Positions 36,284 to 46,644 of a stretch of 64,000 bases of DNA are shown here, one piece after another. The notes below the pieces were generated by a model. That model ran no database searches. It saw nothing but the letters and a program-made list of their open reading frames with translations, and had not been told where the DNA came from. Source of the stretch: Mucilaginibacter saanensis (GTDB lineage: Bacteria > Bacteroidota > Bacteroidia > Sphingobacteriales > Sphingobacteriaceae); the NCBI RefSeq assembly GCF_014200575.1, contig NZ_JACHBZ010000008.1, forward strand, positions 1 through 64,000, written 5' to 3'. How positions within the stretch are numbered: the stretch's first letter is position 1; each line of letters starts with the position of its first letter. Both the position numbers and the translations under genes were made by a program.

Positions 36284-36319
36284 TTGGAGCATTCACTCAA
36301 ATTTAATATGTTTGGGTCT

Positions 36320-37603
36320 ATGAACCCGCAACCTATTCCCGCAAATCCTGTAAGGCGTATACTTACTGCAAGTCTTATCGGCACCACCATTGAGTTTTTC
36401 GACTTTTACATATATGCCACCGCTGCGGTACTTGTATTCCCCAAACTATTTTTCCCGGGGGGCGATCCAACTTTGGCTACGCTGGAGTCGCTGGCTACTT
36501 TTGCACTGGCCTTTTTTGCACGGCCGTTGGGAGCGGCTTTGTTCGGGCATTTCGGAGATCGTAAAGGGCGTAAGGCTACGCTTGTTGCAGCACTGATGAC
36601 CATGGGGCCATCAACCGTAGCTATCGGGCTTTTGCCGGGTTATGCTTCCATTGGCATTGCGGCCCCAATTTTACTGGCCTTATTTCGTTTTGGGCAGGGA
36701 TTGGGTCTTGGCGGTGAGTGGGGCGGCGCAGTGTTACTGGCTACAGAAAATGCCCCCGCCAACAAAAAAGCCTGGTATGGCATGTTTCCGCAGTTGGGTG
36801 CACCTATAGGGTTTCTGATATCCAGCGGCAGTTTCTTTATCCTCAGCAAAACCATGAGCGAAGATGATTTTATAAATTATGGTTGGCGCATCCCTTTTAT
36901 TGCCAGTGCAATACTGGTGTGGCTGGGTTTGTATGTGCGGTTAAAAATATCTGAAACGCCCGCGTTTATGAAGATAATTGACAACAACGAGCGCTCAAAA
37001 ATACCTTTTGCCGATGTTTTTGTTAAGCATACCAAAGCCATAACGTTAGGTACGCTGGCTACAATTACCACCTTTCTGCTGTTTTATTTGATGACGGTAT
37101 TTACACTTAGCTGGGGTACAACCGCGCTTCATTATCCTAAAAGTAATTTTTTGATCATACAAATGATATCGATGTTGTTCTTTGGTTTGGGCATTCCGCT
37201 ATCGGCTTTGTTGGCCGATAAGTACGGGCGCAGCAAAATGCTTATTGTGGCAACCATTTGTATCATGTTGTTCGGGCTTGTTTTCGCCCCGTTATTTACA
37301 ACCGGCAGCCTGGCAACAACCGCTGTGTTTCTTTCGCTGGGTATGTTTCTGATGGGCCTTACGTATGGGCCAATAGGCACCACGCTGGCTGGTATTTTTC
37401 CGGCATCGGTACGTTATACCGGCGCTTCGCTGGCATTTACCCTGGCGGGAATTTTGGGTGCTTCGCTTACGCCCTATTTGGCAACCACGCTGGCACACAA
37501 TTACGGGCTTGCTTATGTGGGCTATTATCTTACAATCGCTTCAACCGTTACGCTGCTAGCATTGCTGGGTGCCCGAAAAATAATTAGTCAGCAGACCGAG
37601 TAA
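36320..37603 (+). CDS. MFS transporter, metabolite:H+ symporter (MHS) type
   Basis: A membrane transporter with about 12 helices. The family signatures of the ProP/ShiA/KgtP group are present: the N-terminal ASLIGTTIEFFDFYIYATAAVLVFPKLFFP, the loop motif FGDRKGRKATL between helices 2 and 3, and GLGLGGEWGGAVLLATENAP in helix 5. These proteins import organic acids, osmolytes or similar compounds with protons. The substrate is not predictable here. The frame opens at 36284 with TTG and has ATGs at 36308 and 36320. The latter is chosen because homology starts at about NPVRRILTAS, but 36308 is equally possible. It is transcribed alone and followed by a tRNA 3'-end remnant. Confidence 0.85.
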   Translation: MNPQPIPANPVRRILTASLIGTTIEFFDFYIYATAAVLVFPKLFFPGGDPTLATLESLATFALAFFARPLGAALFGHFGDRKGRKATLVAALMTMGPSTVAIGLLPGYASIGIAAPILLALFRFGQGLGLGGEWGGAVLLATENAPANKKAWYGMFPQLGAPIGFLISSGSFFILSKTMSEDDFINYGWRIPFIASAILVWLGLYVRLKISETPAFMKIIDNNERSKIPFADVFVKHTKAITLGTLATITTFLLFYLMTVFTLSWGTTALHYPKSNFLIIQMISMLFFGLGIPLSALLADKYGRSKMLIVATICIMLFGLVFAPLFTTGSLATTAVFLSLGMFLMGLTYGPIGTTLAGIFPASVRYTGASLAFTLAGILGASLTPYLATTLAHNYGLAYVGYYLTIASTVTLLALLGARKIISQQTE

Positions 37604-37637
37604 TTGCCCTTGTGTTAAAAGCACATAGCATGATACC

Positions 37638-37653
37638 GCTCCCGCTACCTGAA
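37638..37653 (+). repeat. tRNA-fMet 3'-end remnant 2
   Basis: GCTCCCGCTACCTGAA equals the 3' end and immediate flank of tRNA copy 2, without a tRNA body. A terminator-like hairpin (AAAACTTTTAGTG...AAGGGTTTTTTG) follows to about 37682. The rest of the 320-bp gap before the PhnB-like gene holds a promoter element and a small palindrome. Confidence 0.65.
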
Positions 37654-37839
37654 AACTTTTAGTGAAAACTAAGGGTTTTTTGTTTTCATGCGGTTGATAA
37701 CTTACCCGGCTTGTATCAACGCCAGTAAATGGACGTAGATAAAACAAAAGGCTTGCTACTCAGGTTGAAGAGATAACAGCTGTCGCAATATACCCCCTAA
37801 AATGTCCCGGATACCCCTTACCCGGTAGCAAAACATCGT

Positions 37840-37880
37840 TAATTTTGAGATAGTTAATTGATACTATCAAAACAATTAAC
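37840..37880 (+). promoter_or_regulatory. promoter element with nested palindromes before the PhnB-like gene
   Basis: TAATTTTG (37840-37847) fits the -7 consensus. Just downstream GTTAATTG (37853-37860) and CAATTAAC (37873-37880) are exact complements, and GATAGT/ACTATC (37849 and 37863) nest with them. It may be an operator or a leader hairpin. Confidence 0.4.
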
Positions 37881-37924
37881 GCTTACGAGTTTTAACTATA
37901 TATCAACACCAAAATCATTTACCT

Positions 37925-38827
37925 ATGTTACCCATCAAGCCACATCTCTGGTTCGACCAGGAAGCAAAAAAAGCAGCCGAGTTTTACGCATCGTTTATGC
38001 CCGACTCGGTCGTTAATTACTCCAATCATTTTTCAATGTCTGGCGGCGAATGTGAATTTGTTGAATTTACTATTGCCGGCCAGTCGTTCCTGGGAATCAG
38101 CGCCGGGCATAAGCTCGGAATCAACCCGTCTATTTCCTTTATGATCAATTTTGACCCTTCGCGTGATCCGGAAGCTGCCCAACACATCGATGAGGTTTGG
38201 AGCAAACTGGTCGAGAATGGAAAAGTGCTGATGCCGCTGGATAGCTATCCTTTCAGCGAGCGTTACGGCTGGGTGGCCGATAAATACGGCGTATCGTGGC
38301 AGCTCATCTTAACCAACCCGGCCGGCGAGGAAAAGCCTGTGATCGTTCCGTCGCTGCTGTTCACAGAACCTGTGGTTGGTAAAGCCGATGAAGCTATTGA
38401 TTTTTACACCTCGGTATTCAAAGACAGTAAGCGCGGTATCACTGCTCCGCGTCCGGAAGATATGGGGTCAGACAAAGCGGGCACACTCATGTTCGCTGAT
38501 TTTTACATCGACCAAACATGGCTGGCCGCCATGGACAGTGCACATTCGCACGGGTTCAGTTTTAACGATGCGGTGTCACTACTGATCACCTGCGAAACGC
38601 AGGAAGAGGTCGACTACTACTGGTCGGCGCTTTCAGCTGATGGCGCACCGGGTCAATGCGGCTGGCTAAAGGATAAATACGGCGTATCGTGGCAGGTAGC
38701 CTCCACCGTGATGTTCGATGCATTCAGGAATGGTAGCCCAGAACAGATTGCACGTATTACACAGGTTTTTATGACCATGAAGAAAGTGGATATAGCCGCC
38801 TTGCAGCGGGCCTATAATGGCGATTGA
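37925..38827 (+). CDS. tandem PhnB-like (VOC superfamily) protein
   Basis: A 300-residue soluble protein made of two PhnB/3-demethylubiquinone-9-methyltransferase-like (PF06983) domains: about 1-140 (KPHLWFDQEAKKAAEFYASF) and about 150-295 (PSLLFTEPVVGKADEAIDFYTSVF). Each ends in the characteristic DKYGVSWQ motif (near residues 126 and 258). The vicinal-oxygen-chelate fold is used by glyoxalases, dioxygenases and resistance proteins, and this branch has no established reaction. It is the first of three closely spaced same-strand genes of small-enzyme type. Confidence 0.85.
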   Translation: MLPIKPHLWFDQEAKKAAEFYASFMPDSVVNYSNHFSMSGGECEFVEFTIAGQSFLGISAGHKLGINPSISFMINFDPSRDPEAAQHIDEVWSKLVENGKVLMPLDSYPFSERYGWVADKYGVSWQLILTNPAGEEKPVIVPSLLFTEPVVGKADEAIDFYTSVFKDSKRGITAPRPEDMGSDKAGTLMFADFYIDQTWLAAMDSAHSHGFSFNDAVSLLITCETQEEVDYYWSALSADGAPGQCGWLKDKYGVSWQVASTVMFDAFRNGSPEQIARITQVFMTMKKVDIAALQRAYNGD

Positions 38828-38854
38828 TCCATTAATTTTTGCTTATCTTGGTAT

Positions 38855-39247
38855 ATGAGTATTACGGAATTCATCAGCGGAGCACCCGGCGAAAGACAGG
38901 CTCTTTCAACCGCCATGCGCGAGGCTATCATTGCAAACGACGTTACGGTTATCCCGGTCGTGAAACCGATGATGAGTAAGGAAATGATCTTGTACGAGGA
39001 TCGTGGTTATATGAAGTACGGGCTGGCCAGCACCAAACAACATCTGTCGCTGCATTGCCTGCCGATGTATATGAACCCGGCGCTGCACCAGCAATTTGAA
39101 AAGCTGGCGCAGGATGCTAAGTTTCAGAAAGGCTGTATCAATTTTAAAGATGAAACCGAATTGCCTGTAACAGTCATGGCTAAATTGGTTGCTGAATGTT
39201 CGGCTATAGATATTGCAGCGATGCTCGAAAACCGGAAAAAGAAATAG
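38855..39247 (+). CDS. DUF1801-type protein
   Basis: A 130-residue soluble protein with the DUF1801/YdhG-like pattern: ALSTAMREAIIANDVTVIPVVKP, GYMKYGLASTKQHLSLHCLPMYM, FQKGCINFKDETELPVTVMAKLVAEC. The function of the family is not known. It starts 27 bp after the PhnB-like gene, and its stop abuts the next start codon, so the three genes are probably one operon. Confidence 0.75.
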   Translation: MSITEFISGAPGERQALSTAMREAIIANDVTVIPVVKPMMSKEMILYEDRGYMKYGLASTKQHLSLHCLPMYMNPALHQQFEKLAQDAKFQKGCINFKDETELPVTVMAKLVAECSAIDIAAMLENRKKK

Positions 39248-39649
39248 ATGAGCTGGACCTGTCCGAAATGTGAGCGGGAACTGCCTAAGCCGGAACAGCG
39301 GCATTATTGTGCGCGGGTTAGTCTTGACACTTTGTTTGCAGGCCGACCGGCTGAATTGGTGCTGATATTTGATAAGCTGCTGGCTGAGGTTGCCGATTGG
39401 GAGGGCGTACTCGTGGGTACAACGCCGAACTGTATCGTTTTTACCCGGAGGCTTGCCTTCCTGGTGATCCGGCCAATGAAAAAGGAACTGGATCTGAAAT
39501 TTTACTCTAAAGTACCGCACCCGGAGAGGCCGGTGCTTAAAAGTACCGCTGCCGGTAATAAGTTTGAAAATCATATCCGCATATCATTGGAGGACGACCT
39601 GTGCCCCGCTTTGTTTAATTATCTGCGGGAATCATACCAGCTGTTATGA
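39248..39649 (+). CDS. DUF5655-type protein with N-terminal zinc ribbon
   Basis: A 133-residue protein. The N-terminus MSWTCPKCERELPKPEQRHYC has a CxxC plus a later His/Cys that could hold zinc. The remainder (LFAGRPAELVLIFDKLLAEV, YSKVPHPERPVLK, ENHIRISLEDDL) fits DUF5655, of unknown function. It starts directly at the end of the DUF1801 gene, which suggests translational coupling. Confidence 0.75.
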   Translation: MSWTCPKCERELPKPEQRHYCARVSLDTLFAGRPAELVLIFDKLLAEVADWEGVLVGTTPNCIVFTRRLAFLVIRPMKKELDLKFYSKVPHPERPVLKSTAAGNKFENHIRISLEDDLCPALFNYLRESYQLL

Positions 39650-39770
39650 TCACTTGTTTTTTGGCGCAAATCACCTCCTGTTTTGTCATGATCACACCCT
39701 CAGCATGATGGGGCGTTTGCAGATATTTGTAATAGTAGGAAACACAATCACTTTTTAAAAAACGATTTTT

Positions 39771-40334
39771 ATGCGTAAATTAAAATTACAGATACAAATG
39801 ACTATTGATGGTTTTGTAGCAGGGCCTAACGGCGAGTCGGACTGGGTGTGGATAGCCGGACCGGATGAGTATGGTTTTCAAAAGATAGTTGAACTGGCCG
39901 ATAGTTCCGATACCATTTTGCTGGGTCGCAAGATGACCCCGGGATTCATCGGGCACTGGGAAAATATGGTCGACAATGAACCCGACAGCCCCGCGCAGCC
40001 ATTGGCGAAACTGATGGTAAACCTGCGCAAGATTGCTTTTAGCCGCACACAAACAGCCATCGAGGGCAGAAACTTAGAAGTGGAAAACGGAAACCTCGCT
40101 GCCGCGGTAAATGCGCTGAAAAAACAACCAGGCAAAGATATTATTGTTTATGGGGGCGCCAACTTTGTAAGTTCGCTGATCAGCGAAAACTTGATTGACG
40201 AATATTATATCATCACAAACCCGGTTGCTATAGGCAACGGGCTCTCAATTTTTAAGGAGAAAAAGATCTTGAAATTAGAAAGTTCAATTGCATTCAAAAG
40301 TGGAAAAATATTGAATAAATACCTGCCAGTATAA
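39771..40334 (+). CDS. dihydrofolate-reductase-family (RibD C-terminal domain) protein
   Basis: A 187-residue oxidoreductase-like protein of the RibD_C superfamily. It has KLKLQIQMTIDGFVAGPNGESDW at the N-terminus (the usual S/T-x-DG-x-x-A pattern), SDTILLGRKM, and the C-terminal NADPH-binding block DIIVYGGANFVSSLISENLIDEYYIITNPVAIGNG. Proteins of this type are widespread stand-alone reductases with unknown substrate, and it is not a true folate enzyme by context. A second, distinct member lies at 40760-41344 on the other strand. Confidence 0.85.
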   Translation: MRKLKLQIQMTIDGFVAGPNGESDWVWIAGPDEYGFQKIVELADSSDTILLGRKMTPGFIGHWENMVDNEPDSPAQPLAKLMVNLRKIAFSRTQTAIEGRNLEVENGNLAAAVNALKKQPGKDIIVYGGANFVSSLISENLIDEYYIITNPVAIGNGLSIFKEKKILKLESSIAFKSGKILNKYLPV

Positions 40335-40387
40335 GCCGGAGGCTAAGTTGTGCGGTTAACGCTCTGATGCTTTTATTGCCTGGAAAC

Positions 40388-40755
40388 TTATGGTTGTAAG
40401 TGCAATAATTGTTGCAACAAACCCACCTGCGGCAAACAACCACCACCAGGATTAAAACGTGACAAAACAATAGCAGGATAAAAACCGGCGAGTGCAGTTA
40501 CAATAATTGTTACAGCTAAAAGAAATACAATAATTATAGTATTGCTGATGATGTTGAATGAAAGCGAAAGCTTTAAAAAGTGACTTACAGAAGGCAATGC
40601 AAGAATTGTAATAATGGCTGCGAGTATTACAGCACCTGTAACTATCAAAAATGTTTCAACGATGAATTGGATCTGCAATTGGGATTTACTACTCCCAAAG
40701 CTTTTCTTACACCCACCTTCTTTGCCCGGTTAACAGCTTGTGCAGTGGAGAGGTA
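40388..40755 (-). pseudogene. relic of an FtsX/MacB-type ABC transporter permease
   Basis: The 96-codon frame 40388-40678 encodes IQFIVETFLIVTGAVILAA...ALAGFYPAIVLSRFNP, which is the last membrane part of a MacB/FtsX-like permease. Just upstream, in another frame (about 40690-40755), the DNA reads STAQAVNRAKKVGVRKALG, the conserved permease block that normally precedes it directly. The two parts are therefore split by a frameshift. The rest of the gene (about 700 further residues) is missing. The C-terminal end is also altered after SRFNP. A decayed fragment, not a working gene. Confidence 0.75.
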
Positions 40756-40759
40756 GCCA

Positions 40760-41344
40760 TTAATGAATAAGATCCGTCTTGGAATGCTTTATTTCATAGT
40801 GCAAATCCACAATGCCGTTTTTGTAGGCCGTTACGTTTTTGAGGTGCAAGGCTTGTTCCTGTCCAATTTGATCAAAAAACAGTTTCCCTTCGCCTAAAAT
40901 AATCGGCATAATGGATAGCCTGATGTCGTCGGCCAACTTTAACAAAATCAGCTCTTTGGCAAGTGTGGCACCACCTGCCATCCAAACATTCTTATAGTTG
41001 GATTTTAGTCGTTCATCCACAAGTGTATTCAGATCGCCCGAATAAAATTCAACGTTCTGCGGGTTAACCGGTAAATTTCTGTGAGTTATTACAATAACGG
41101 GCACGTCCCCATAAACCCACCCGTAAGATTCTGAAAGTTTTAGTGCGTGCTCGTATGTCCGGTAACCCATCACATAGCAATCTATGGATTTTAAAAATGC
41201 GGCCGTATCCTGTTCTGTCAACGTAATTCCTTGCTCGTAGTAGTCAACGGTTTCAAACCATGAAATACTATTGTCCGTTTTCGCGATAAATCCATCAAGG
41301 CTTGAAACCATGTGGATAGTTAATTTGAATGCGCCTGTGTTCAT
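40760..41344 (-). CDS. dihydrofolate-reductase-family (RibD C-terminal domain) protein
   Basis: A 194-residue protein of the same superfamily as the one at 39771, but on the other strand and clearly diverged. It starts FKLTIHMVSSLDGFIAKTDNSISWF, has YVMGYRTYEHALKL, and the nucleotide-binding block VWMAGGATLAKELILLKLADDIRLSIMPIILGEG. Probably an NAD(P)H-dependent reductase of unknown substrate. The relic permease lies immediately downstream. Both DHFR-like genes in this stretch suggest an accessory gene pool. Confidence 0.85.
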   Translation of the reverse strand: MNTGAFKLTIHMVSSLDGFIAKTDNSISWFETVDYYEQGITLTEQDTAAFLKSIDCYVMGYRTYEHALKLSESYGWVYGDVPVIVITHRNLPVNPQNVEFYSGDLNTLVDERLKSNYKNVWMAGGATLAKELILLKLADDIRLSIMPIILGEGKLFFDQIGQEQALHLKNVTAYKNGIVDLHYEIKHSKTDLIH

Positions 41345-41581
41345 TTCAGTAAGTATTGTTGATTGAGGTACTGTTAAAGCAATATAAATAAAAAAAGATG
41401 CAAGCCTGAATTAAACGTCTGTTTTGATTCGGGTACTGATCAGGCAGGGCTTAATGCCCTCCCCTATAATAAAAATGCTGCCAGTAACAGCGAAAAATCC
41501 GTGTTTGTTTTAAGCCCCAACCCCAATAATAAAGATTGTTTATTTATGATAATAGGGTGAATATGTGAATGTAGATTTTGC

Positions 41582-41589
41582 TAAATTTG
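41582..41589 (+). promoter_or_regulatory. -7 promoter element of katG
   Basis: TAAATTTG matches TAnnTTTG 33 bp before the katG ATG. The TTTG -33 box is unclear. No OxyR or Fur-type site was recognised in the 278-bp upstream gap. Confidence 0.45.
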
Positions 41590-41616
41590 GTTATAGCCAA
41601 TTCAATTAAACTATAA

Positions 41617-43869
<2,253 letters not shown>

Positions 43870-43883
43870 TTCTGGATATTTAT

Positions 43884-43915
43884 CGGTGTGTGAAAACACC
43901 GAGCATAGAGTGAAA
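43884..43915 (+). repeat. REP-like intergenic repeat, copy e (degenerate)
   Basis: GGTGTGTGAAAACACCGAGC followed by ATAGAGTGAA shares the core GTGAAAACACCGA with copy c 90 bp downstream. It directly follows the katG stop. Confidence 0.5.
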
Positions 43916-43948
43916 AAGGCGGTTCAGAGAAATCTGAGCCGCTTTTTT
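43913..43948 (+). terminator. terminator of katG
   Basis: AAAAAGGCGGTTCAG, loop AGAAAT, CTGAGCCGCTTTTTT, with the same CAGAGAAATCTG core as hairpins at 27326 and 34492. Confidence 0.8.
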
Positions 43949-43955
43949 GTTTTAG

Positions 43956-44006
43956 AGTATTTTGTAAGTAGGTAGTGCGGTGAAAACACCGACCACAGGC
44001 TGAATG
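43956..44006 (+). repeat. REP-like intergenic repeat, copy c
   Basis: The best copy of the family: GAGTATTTTGTAAGTAGGTA and GTGCGGTGAAAACACCGACC plus ACAGGCTGAA. GCGGTG-AAAA-CACCG forms a hairpin. Confidence 0.7.
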
Positions 44007-44023
44007 AATATTAAATGCCGGCT

Positions 44024-44171
44024 TTTGGCTAAAGCCTTATGGTTTTTTATTTGCGATCCGTTGGCTTTAGCCAACGGCAATGGTAAATTCACAGCGTTTT
44101 TAATACTTTTCATTCATTGCCGTCCCATTTATGGGACGGATAGAGAAGCTGAAAATGGGGCTTTAGCCAAA
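44024..44171. repeat. REP/BIME-like compound palindrome
   Basis: Outer inverted repeats TTTGGCTAAAGCC (44024-44036) and GGCTTTAGCCAAA (44159-44171) are exact. Inside are two hairpins with 9-bp stems and TT loops: CCGTTGGCTTTAGCCAACGG (44058-44077) and CCGTCCCATTTATGGGACGG (44120-44139). The layout is that of a non-autonomous palindromic element. Confidence 0.75.
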
Positions 44172-44190
44172 CTCTAATCTTTCGAACACT

Positions 44191-44220
44191 TATGATGTTT
44201 TCAGCCTATGGTCGGTGCTT
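44191..44220 (-). repeat. REP-like intergenic repeat, copy d (inverted)
   Basis: Reads GCACCGACCATAGGCTGAAA on the minus strand, inverted relative to copy c, so c and d bracket the compound palindrome. It overlaps the stop codon of the cupin gene. Confidence 0.6.
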
Positions 44221-44665
44221 ATGCTAATGCCGGCTTAACAGGTTCAAGGCCATGAGTTTTCATAATGCTCAGTATCTTTTGCATATCCGGCGGGCCACCG
44301 GCGCCGATCACCGCTGCAATTTCACGAAAATAAGCCGGACCTATGGAGGCTGGTGAAAGTGTACAAAGAGCCCTTGCCGGTTTGTTATGCTGGTTGTTAA
44401 AACCATGTACAACTCCCTTTTTTATAAAACAATGGTCGCCGGCCTGTAGTTCACGAATTTCGGTGCCGATGGTTTGCATGATCGTTCCTTCCAGCATATA
44501 TAGCGTTTCATCTACACCAACATGGAAATGTGGCGCCGGAACCTTTGCGTTAGGCGGCACTATCAGCTCAAACTGTACCAGGGTGCCCTCTGTATCGTCG
44601 CCATCAAGCAGAAAGTTGAGTTCAAGATCGCCTATCCTGATGGTCTCTTTAATATGTGGAAACAT
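44219..44665 (-). CDS. cupin-domain protein
   Basis: A 148-residue single-domain cupin. Metal-site residues follow the family pattern: PAPHFHVGVDETLYMLEG (His, His, Glu) and HCFIKKGVVHGFNN (the second-block His). Such proteins are often small dioxygenases, isomerases or sensors, and no specific activity can be read. The stop codon lies inside an inverted REP-like repeat, so the last residues may have been set by that insertion. Confidence 0.8.
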   Translation of the reverse strand: MFPHIKETIRIGDLELNFLLDGDDTEGTLVQFELIVPPNAKVPAPHFHVGVDETLYMLEGTIMQTIGTEIRELQAGDHCFIKKGVVHGFNNQHNKPARALCTLSPASIGPAYFREIAAVIGAGGPPDMQKILSIMKTHGLEPVKPALA

Positions 44666-44800
44666 GAATGTTAATTTAAGGTGTAAAAGGTGTCATAAAT
44701 CTATATAAAAAACTGTAAGTAAGTGTTTTATAGTCGAAAATAAATACCTTTCATAAAATGCGTTATTGCGAAGCACAAAGAAACCTGCAAATAAATAGCA

Positions 44801-44831
44801 TTTGTCATCCTGAGGCACGAAGGATCTATTC
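44801..44831 (+). repeat. short dispersed repeat related to the 19-kb repeats
   Basis: TTTGTCATCCTGAGGCACGA followed by AGGATCTATTC. It matches the TGTCATCCTGAG...GAAGGATCTATTC part of the repeats at 19048 and 19424 apart from a short internal gap. Confidence 0.65.
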
Positions 44832-44873
44832 GACGCAGGAAATGCTCCCATGGCCACGTATTTTAAATCTGGC

Positions 44874-46295
44874 TCACTCTTTTTTCTGGGCGAAAAGCCA
44901 GTCAAACAATCCCGGGGTATTGCTAACCAGGTTCCAGATGTTGTGCCCTTCATTCGGATATTCGGTATATTTCGGATTCCCACCGGCCTTTTTCATCGCG
45001 CTGATCATATCTCTTGAGCCGCTTACCGGAACATTCAGATCCCGGGCGCCATGGAATGCCCATACGGCTACGTCAACAATCTTGGGGGCTAGTTTTGGAT
45101 CATCTCCTCCGCATACCGGTATGGCAGCGGCAAACAGATCAGGCCGGGTACATATAAAATGCCATGACCCGTATCCGCCTCTTGAAATACCGGTTACATA
45201 ACGCCTTTTTACATCTATCCCCGGCTCTGCATCCAATGCGCTGATGGCCTTATAAACCAACGTATCAACAGAAGGGTAATTAGGAATACCTCCCCACCCT
45301 GACCCGGCCGGGCAGTTGGGTATAAAAATAAAAGCCGGATATTTTTTTCTATTCACATCGGCCGATAGTATCTCGGCTGCCGCCGCTCCTTCCATCTGCC
45401 TTATTTTATCGGTTCCGGGCTGGCCGCCATAAGGAAGACATACCACCAGGGGGTACTTCTTTGTCGGATCGAAATTTAATGGCTTCAGCAGGTGATAAGT
45501 TAGAGTATCGCCCTTGCTGTTTACAAAATTCCGTGTTTCAAATAAGCGGGCCAGTTGTTTGGTGTTTTCAAAATTCCGCTCGCCCCAGTATCTCGACGAG
45601 TAGTTTTCAGAAGTTAAGGTTACTCCCAAAATCAGGGTGGATATAAAAACAAACAGGCCAACAACAATTAATATAGTTTCTAAAGATTTATTAACAGGAG
45701 CATCCCCATTTTCTGGTTTTAGCAACCTCATCTCTATTAAAAACTGCATGATAAACAGCAGCGGTGCTAATCCAGCCATCAACGAAGCGTATAACCCAAT
45801 TTTTTCAGCAGTGCTACCGGGCTGTACAGGTTGGCCATGAATGCTCCAGATAACTATTGATAATAAAATCAGGCCAAATACAAATACATAAACCCCTGTT
45901 AACTTTAGCCAAAGCTTTTTCCCGGCATCAGAAAATATAAGCCCGCCGGCGTATATAATCCCGGTAATTAAAGTGGTAATTAGTAAAGGCTGGTAATAAT
46001 TGCCCAGTTGCCTTGATGTTAATATGATATAAATAACAACGGCAAAACTAATGTTTGCTATAATGGAAATTATAGCAGTGTAAAATGCAATCCAGTACTT
46101 CTGATGGTAGTAATACTTCAACAACAATCCCGAGGTAATGATAGCGACAAGATTGACGGACAGAAACCAAATAGAGAACGATGGCTGCGTAAACATTTGC
46201 ACGCCAAACTGAAAACGAAGGAAGCTCTGCAATAAATTACATGCAACGGTCATCCCCAAAAGAAGGATAGCCAAATTGTAAAGACTTTTATTCAT
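44874..46295 (-). CDS. membrane-anchored alpha/beta-hydrolase esterase
   Basis: A 473-residue protein from the ATG at 46295 (MNKSLYNLAILLLGMTVACN); the frame is open to 46394. Residues about 1-240 contain some seven hydrophobic helices. After a last helix near 210-230 (TILIVVGLFVFISTLILGV), the C-terminal 230 residues are a prolyl-oligopeptidase/dienelactone-like esterase domain: nucleophile Ser in GISRGGYGSWHF, acid Asp in HGARDLNVP and His in NEGHNIW. COG4099-type esterases are usually soluble and secreted. The fusion to a polytopic membrane domain is less usual. Substrate unknown. Confidence 0.8.
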   Translation of the reverse strand: MNKSLYNLAILLLGMTVACNLLQSFLRFQFGVQMFTQPSFSIWFLSVNLVAIITSGLLLKYYYHQKYWIAFYTAIISIIANISFAVVIYIILTSRQLGNYYQPLLITTLITGIIYAGGLIFSDAGKKLWLKLTGVYVFVFGLILLSIVIWSIHGQPVQPGSTAEKIGLYASLMAGLAPLLFIMQFLIEMRLLKPENGDAPVNKSLETILIVVGLFVFISTLILGVTLTSENYSSRYWGERNFENTKQLARLFETRNFVNSKGDTLTYHLLKPLNFDPTKKYPLVVCLPYGGQPGTDKIRQMEGAAAAEILSADVNRKKYPAFIFIPNCPAGSGWGGIPNYPSVDTLVYKAISALDAEPGIDVKRRYVTGISRGGYGSWHFICTRPDLFAAAIPVCGGDDPKLAPKIVDVAVWAFHGARDLNVPVSGSRDMISAMKKAGGNPKYTEYPNEGHNIWNLVSNTPGLFDWLFAQKKE

Positions 46296-46644
46296 AACTA
46301 TGAGATTTAGTGGATTATTAACCTCCGCACGATGCCAGAACAATAAGCCTAAGGGGAAATTGCTATGTGTCTGATTCGATAAGGTTTTGTCCACTAATTT
46401 AAAGCAAAAATTTTGTTAAATAGGTCAGATTGTTTTTAAATAAATGGTTCGGGTACAGGGATATTGAAGTTAGAACAGCCTTAAGTCATGTAGTGAAAAA
46501 GCATGCTCAGCAGCGCAGGGCCAACCTTTTAATATCCCAACATAATTTTGCCGTTTTAACAATTTATCTTTAATTTAAACAGGTTAATCAACATAAGCCA
46601 GTTCCCGATATTGCCGCAAAAACGTTACCTGATTATCCCCTATA
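46296..46644. other. divergent intergenic region before the GH13 gene
   Basis: About 350 bp between divergent genes. TAATTTTG at 46543-46550 fits a -7 element for the GH13 gene, though about 95 bp from the ATG. No RNA gene or strong palindrome was seen. Confidence 0.45.
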
